Origin: an uncultured bacterium
GTDB lineage: Bacteria; Planctomycetota; Phycisphaerae; Phycisphaerales; SM1A02
DNA: 9,268 nt
Direction of reading: 5' to 3'
NCBI GenBank assembly: GCA_903861235.1
Contig: CAIOTP010000017.1
Coordinates: forward strand, 1-9,268
The number at the start of each line of letters is the position of its first letter. Position 1 is the stretch's first letter. Shown in pieces: positions 5,253 through 9,268 of the stretch. The position numbers were made by a program, and so were the translations under genes. The notes below the pieces were generated by a model, which searched no databases, had not been told where the DNA came from, and was given only the letters and a program-made list of their open reading frames with translations.

Positions 5253-7341
5253 CGCTGAGATCGCTCAGGGCCATGGCCGCGGCCGCGATCGCAGGACCAT
5301 GGGCGCCCAGCAGCGCGAACGCGGCCGCCGGACTGGCCAGCGCGTTGTAGACGAACGCCAGAAACAGGTTCTGGCGGATGCAGGACAGCGTGCCTCGCCC
5401 CACCGTCACCAGGTCCACCAGCGAACGCAGTCGGCCGCCCACCAGCACCGCTCCTGCGCTCTCTCCCGCCACCGCCACGCCGCTGCCCATGGCCACGCCC
5501 AGGCCGCTGGCCGCCAACGCGGAGGCGTCGTTCACGCCGTCGCCCACCATGGCCGCCAGCGGGCCGGCGGCCTGGACGCTCGCCGCCTTCTCGGCGGGAC
5601 TGAGCCGTGCCTTCACGCGGGACGGATGAAGACCCACCGCCGCCGCCACGCGAGCCGCCTCGCTCTCTCGGTCGCCCGAGAGCATGCCCACGCCCAGTCC
5701 GAGTCCGCGCAGCTCGGTCACCACGTCGGCGGCTTCGGGCCGCACCTGATCGGACAGGTGGAGCCGCAACGCAGGCCGACCGTCGACCAGCACCAGGCAG
5801 CTGGCCTGCTCGTCGCGGGTCACCTGCACCCGCCGCCCCTCCACCGTGCCCTGCACACCCGAGCCCGGATGCGCCACGAAGTCCTGCACCGGCGGCAAGG
5901 ACGCACCGCCCGCCGCCCGCACCAGAGCCTGGGCGAACGGATGTTCGCTGGCTCGCTCCACGGCCGCGGCCAGCCGAAGCGCCGCGGCGGACTCGAAGCC
6001 CTGCTCCGGCTCCATGCGATCCACCACCGGCGCCCCCTGCGTGAGCGTGCCGGTCTTGTCGAACCAGATCTCCCGGATGCGACCGGCTCGCTCGAGCGCC
6101 GTGGCGTCCTTCACCAGCACGCCGCAGCGGCTGGCCTCGCCGGCGCCCACCATGACGGCCATGGGAGTGGCCAGACCCAGCGCACAGGGGCAGCTGATGA
6201 TCAGCACGCTCGTGGCCGCCAGCAGCCCCGTGCTCCAGGAACCCGCGAGTCCCCAGCCCAGCACGGTCGATGCCGCCACCAGCAGCACCACGGGCACGAA
6301 GACCCCCGCCACACGATCGGCCAGGGCCTGGATGGGGGCGCGGCTGGACTGGGCTCGCTGCACCTGTAGGGCCACGCGCACCAGCGACGTGTCGCGACCG
6401 TCCACGCCGGACCGCACCACCAGCTCGCCATCCAGGCTCAAGGTGCCGGCGGACACGCCAGCACCAGGACCCACCGGAAGGGGCAGACTCTCGCCGCTCA
6501 CCACCGAAGCGTCCACCTGAGCGCGGCCACGCTGCACCACGCCGTCGACCGGCACGCGACCGCCCGGCGCCACACGGACCAGGTCGCCGGGACGAACATC
6601 GACCAGCGGCATCCCGCGCCAGCCTTCGCCTTCGGCGCGCTCCACGCGTTCGGGCTGCAGTTCCAGGAGTTCGCGGACCGCGTCTCCGGCACGAGCCGAC
6701 GCCGCCGACTCCATCCAGTGCCCCACGCTGATGATCGCCAGCAGCGCCGCGGCCTCGCTGAACCAGGTCGGGTGATCCAGCCAGAGTCCCTGCTGCTGGG
6801 CGACGAAGGTGACGGCGCTGGTGGCCCAGGCGGTGGTCGCGCCCATGGCGATGAGCACGTCCATGTTCGTCCGCCCGCGGCGCAACACGGCCCAGGCGCT
6901 TCGCCAGAAGCCCGAGCCGACCAGCAGCATGGCCAAGGTGCTGCCCACCATCATGAAGGTGTCGACGCCGCCGCCGTGATCGTGTCGCGTGGCCGCCACC
7001 GCGTGCGTGACCTCGAGCGGGATCCAGATGCCAAGCCCGACCAGCGCACGCCGACGCCACGTGAGCCAGAGTCGCCGCTGCCGCGCCTCCGTCTCGGATC
7101 GCAGCGTGCGAGGGTCGTCGAAATTCCGCACCGCCTCCGCCCGGTAACCGGCGGACTCGACCGCGGAGACCAGTCCACCCTCCGCCGCCGATCCCTGCAC
7201 CATCGCCAGTCCCGCTGCATGGTCCACATCGGCCTTGTGAACCCCTGGAACCCGCTCGAGCGCCATGCGGACGGCCTGGGCGCACCCCGCGCATTCCATG
7301 CCCGAGACGCGAAGCGTTCGGGTGGTGACGGCTGCGTCCAT
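5161..7341 (-). CDS. copA: Copper-type heavy-metal P1B ATPase
   Basis: The 726-residue protein should pump Cu+ out of the cytoplasm using ATP. From the N-terminus: one heavy-metal domain (about 8-72) with GMECAGC (Cys17, Cys20); four membrane helices between about 97 and 212, with NMDVLIAMG at 159-167; the actuator domain with SGES (282-285) in place of TGES; the metal-site helix with CPC (384-386); the phosphorylation motif DKTGT with Asp428; the SEHPFA nucleotide motif with His467; SGDRE (555-559); GDGVND (600-605); then the last two helices with YN (665-666) and MALSD (690-694). HMA, CPC and YN together indicate the Cu+ (P1B-1) class. The last motif is usually MxxSS, so Ser is replaced by Asp694. 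The last 20 or so residues are Arg-rich and lie in DNA shared with the protease gene. No chaperone or regulator gene is beside it. The only sensible start is the ATG at 7341; no clear ribosome site. Confidence 0.92.
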   Translation of the reverse strand: MDAAVTTRTLRVSGMECAGCAQAVRMALERVPGVHKADVDHAAGLAMVQGSAAEGGLVSAVESAGYRAEAVRNFDDPRTLRSETEARQRRLWLTWRRRALVGLGIWIPLEVTHAVAATRHDHGGGVDTFMMVGSTLAMLLVGSGFWRSAWAVLRRGRTNMDVLIAMGATTAWATSAVTFVAQQQGLWLDHPTWFSEAAALLAIISVGHWMESAASARAGDAVRELLELQPERVERAEGEGWRGMPLVDVRPGDLVRVAPGGRVPVDGVVQRGRAQVDASVVSGESLPLPVGPGAGVSAGTLSLDGELVVRSGVDGRDTSLVRVALQVQRAQSSRAPIQALADRVAGVFVPVVLLVAASTVLGWGLAGSWSTGLLAATSVLIISCPCALGLATPMAVMVGAGEASRCGVLVKDATALERAGRIREIWFDKTGTLTQGAPVVDRMEPEQGFESAAALRLAAAVERASEHPFAQALVRAAGGASLPPVQDFVAHPGSGVQGTVEGRRVQVTRDEQASCLVLVDGRPALRLHLSDQVRPEAADVVTELRGLGLGVGMLSGDRESEAARVAAAVGLHPSRVKARLSPAEKAASVQAAGPLAAMVGDGVNDASALAASGLGVAMGSGVAVAGESAGAVLVGGRLRSLVDLVTVGRGTLSCIRQNLFLAFVYNALASPAAAFALLGAHGPAIAAAAMALSDLSVIGNAARLRWSLARRRRSRENACRARTPGA

Positions 7342-7396
7342 GACGAAATGCTAGGGATTCCCGGCACAGAGCCCCAGGCACGCTATTCTTGACGCG
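7342..7396. promoter_or_regulatory. Divergent control region, copper ATPase / small exported protein
   Basis: Only 55 bases separate the start of the ATPase gene (leftward) from that of the small gene (rightward), so both promoters must overlap here or within the coding ends. A TATTCT at 7384-7389 is a possible -10 but lies only seven bases before the rightward ATG, and it has no good -35. I see no inverted repeat resembling a CueR- or CsoR-type operator. Confidence 0.3.
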
Positions 7397-7696
7397 ATGC
7401 AGGCTCCCGTCCGAACGTCCACCCTGGCCACCGCCGCCGTGCTGGCGCTGGCCATGGCGCTGACGGTGTCCGCCGCCATGCTGGCGGGCGGGAATGCAGG
7501 ACCGGCATGTTCCTCGAGCTGTCGGGTGGCGCTGGTCGCCGATCGGACCCTGGAATTTGCCCCCGCCCGGACGGACGCCCGGCTGCCGGTCTCCGGCCCC
7601 TGCCGGGTCAGCTCGGCCCTGAACGCCGATCTCGCTCCGGCCCACGCGGCCCCCGCCGCCTGGCGCTCGCTGGACATGCCGCCTCCGGCGCGCTGA
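7397..7696 (+). CDS. Small hypothetical exported protein with three cysteines
   Basis: The 99-residue product is not one I recognise. It has a basic start (MQAPVR), a hydrophobic segment at about 10-30 and then a small polar domain: a cleavable signal or single membrane anchor is likely. After the hydrophobic segment are Cys38 and Cys42 in CSSSC and Cys69; the rest is rich in Ala, Pro and Arg. Third codon positions are strongly G/C, as in the neighbouring genes, which favours real coding. There is no Shine-Dalgarno before the ATG at 7397. It is divergent from the copper ATPase by 55 bases and ends 85 bases before secA. A copper-handling role would fit the cysteines and position but is speculation. 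It may also belong to a lineage-specific family or, less likely, be non-coding. Confidence 0.5.
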   Translation: MQAPVRTSTLATAAVLALAMALTVSAAMLAGGNAGPACSSSCRVALVADRTLEFAPARTDARLPVSGPCRVSSALNADLAPAHAAPAAWRSLDMPPPAR

Positions 7697-7781
7697 ACCA
7701 CCCGGTTCGCGTTCGGCTTCCAGCACCTCTCATTCGACATCCGACTTCCGCCGCGCGGCGCGCGGCTCCAGGAGCACTCCC

Positions 7782-9268
<1,487 letters not shown>

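Noticed and set aside
5183..7726. 847-codon minus-strand open frame across the copper ATPase and beyond
   Set aside because: Gly/Arg-rich translation typical of an out-of-frame reading of GC-rich DNA; the true frame carries every P-type ATPase motif.
7750..7759. Perfect palindrome GCCGCGCGGC upstream of secA
   Set aside because: Short G/C-only palindromes are common here; no flanking promoter elements or second copy suggests a regulatory site.

Overview
This is a gene-dense, GC-rich stretch of bacterial chromosome. Intergenic gaps are very short, many neighbouring genes converge, and clear Shine-Dalgarno sites are rare. I see no mobile element, CRISPR array, phage gene or rRNA. The gene content is mostly housekeeping: secA, lexA, trpA and a tRNA with anticodon CAU. 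My best guess for the organism is a Planctomycetota-like bacterium, perhaps of the Phycisphaerae type. That rests on composition and on unusual insertions in SecA, so it is inference, not proof.

Layout. (1) Positions 2-364: the 3' end of a plus-strand gene with a C-terminal SPOR (peptidoglycan-binding) domain. (2) 366-1997, minus strand: a two-gene unit of a class V, isopenicillin-N-epimerase-like aminotransferase followed by a group II truncated haemoglobin. (3) 1998-2478: a 481-base gap, the longest in the window. It holds a promoter-like sequence overlapped by a GTTCGG/CCGAAC inverted repeat, a possible small ORF with a perfect AGGAG site, and a strong stem-loop just before lexA. (4) 2479-3108, plus: lexA. 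(5) 3112-3873, minus: trpA, converging on lexA with a 3-base gap. (6) 3915-3987, plus: tRNA-CAU, then a four-helix small membrane protein (4004-4408) and an M48 metalloprotease lipoprotein (4440-5252). (7) 5161-7341, minus: a copper-type P1B ATPase whose 3' end overlaps the protease gene by 92 bases. (8) 7397-7696, plus: a small putative secreted or membrane-anchored protein with three cysteines, divergent from the ATPase. (9) 7782 to the window end, plus: the N-terminal half of secA.

How the genes relate. No single pathway runs through the window. The plausible functional groupings are the aminotransferase/haemoglobin pair (same strand, 12-base gap), the lexA control region, and the cell-envelope theme of the SPOR protein, protease lipoprotein, copper exporter, small exported protein and SecA. 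The observations most worth a second look are two large insertions in the SecA motor, a TrpA lacking the usual Tyr/Asn active-site-proximal motif, and the structured leader of lexA. I found no convincing evidence of an undescribed multi-gene system.
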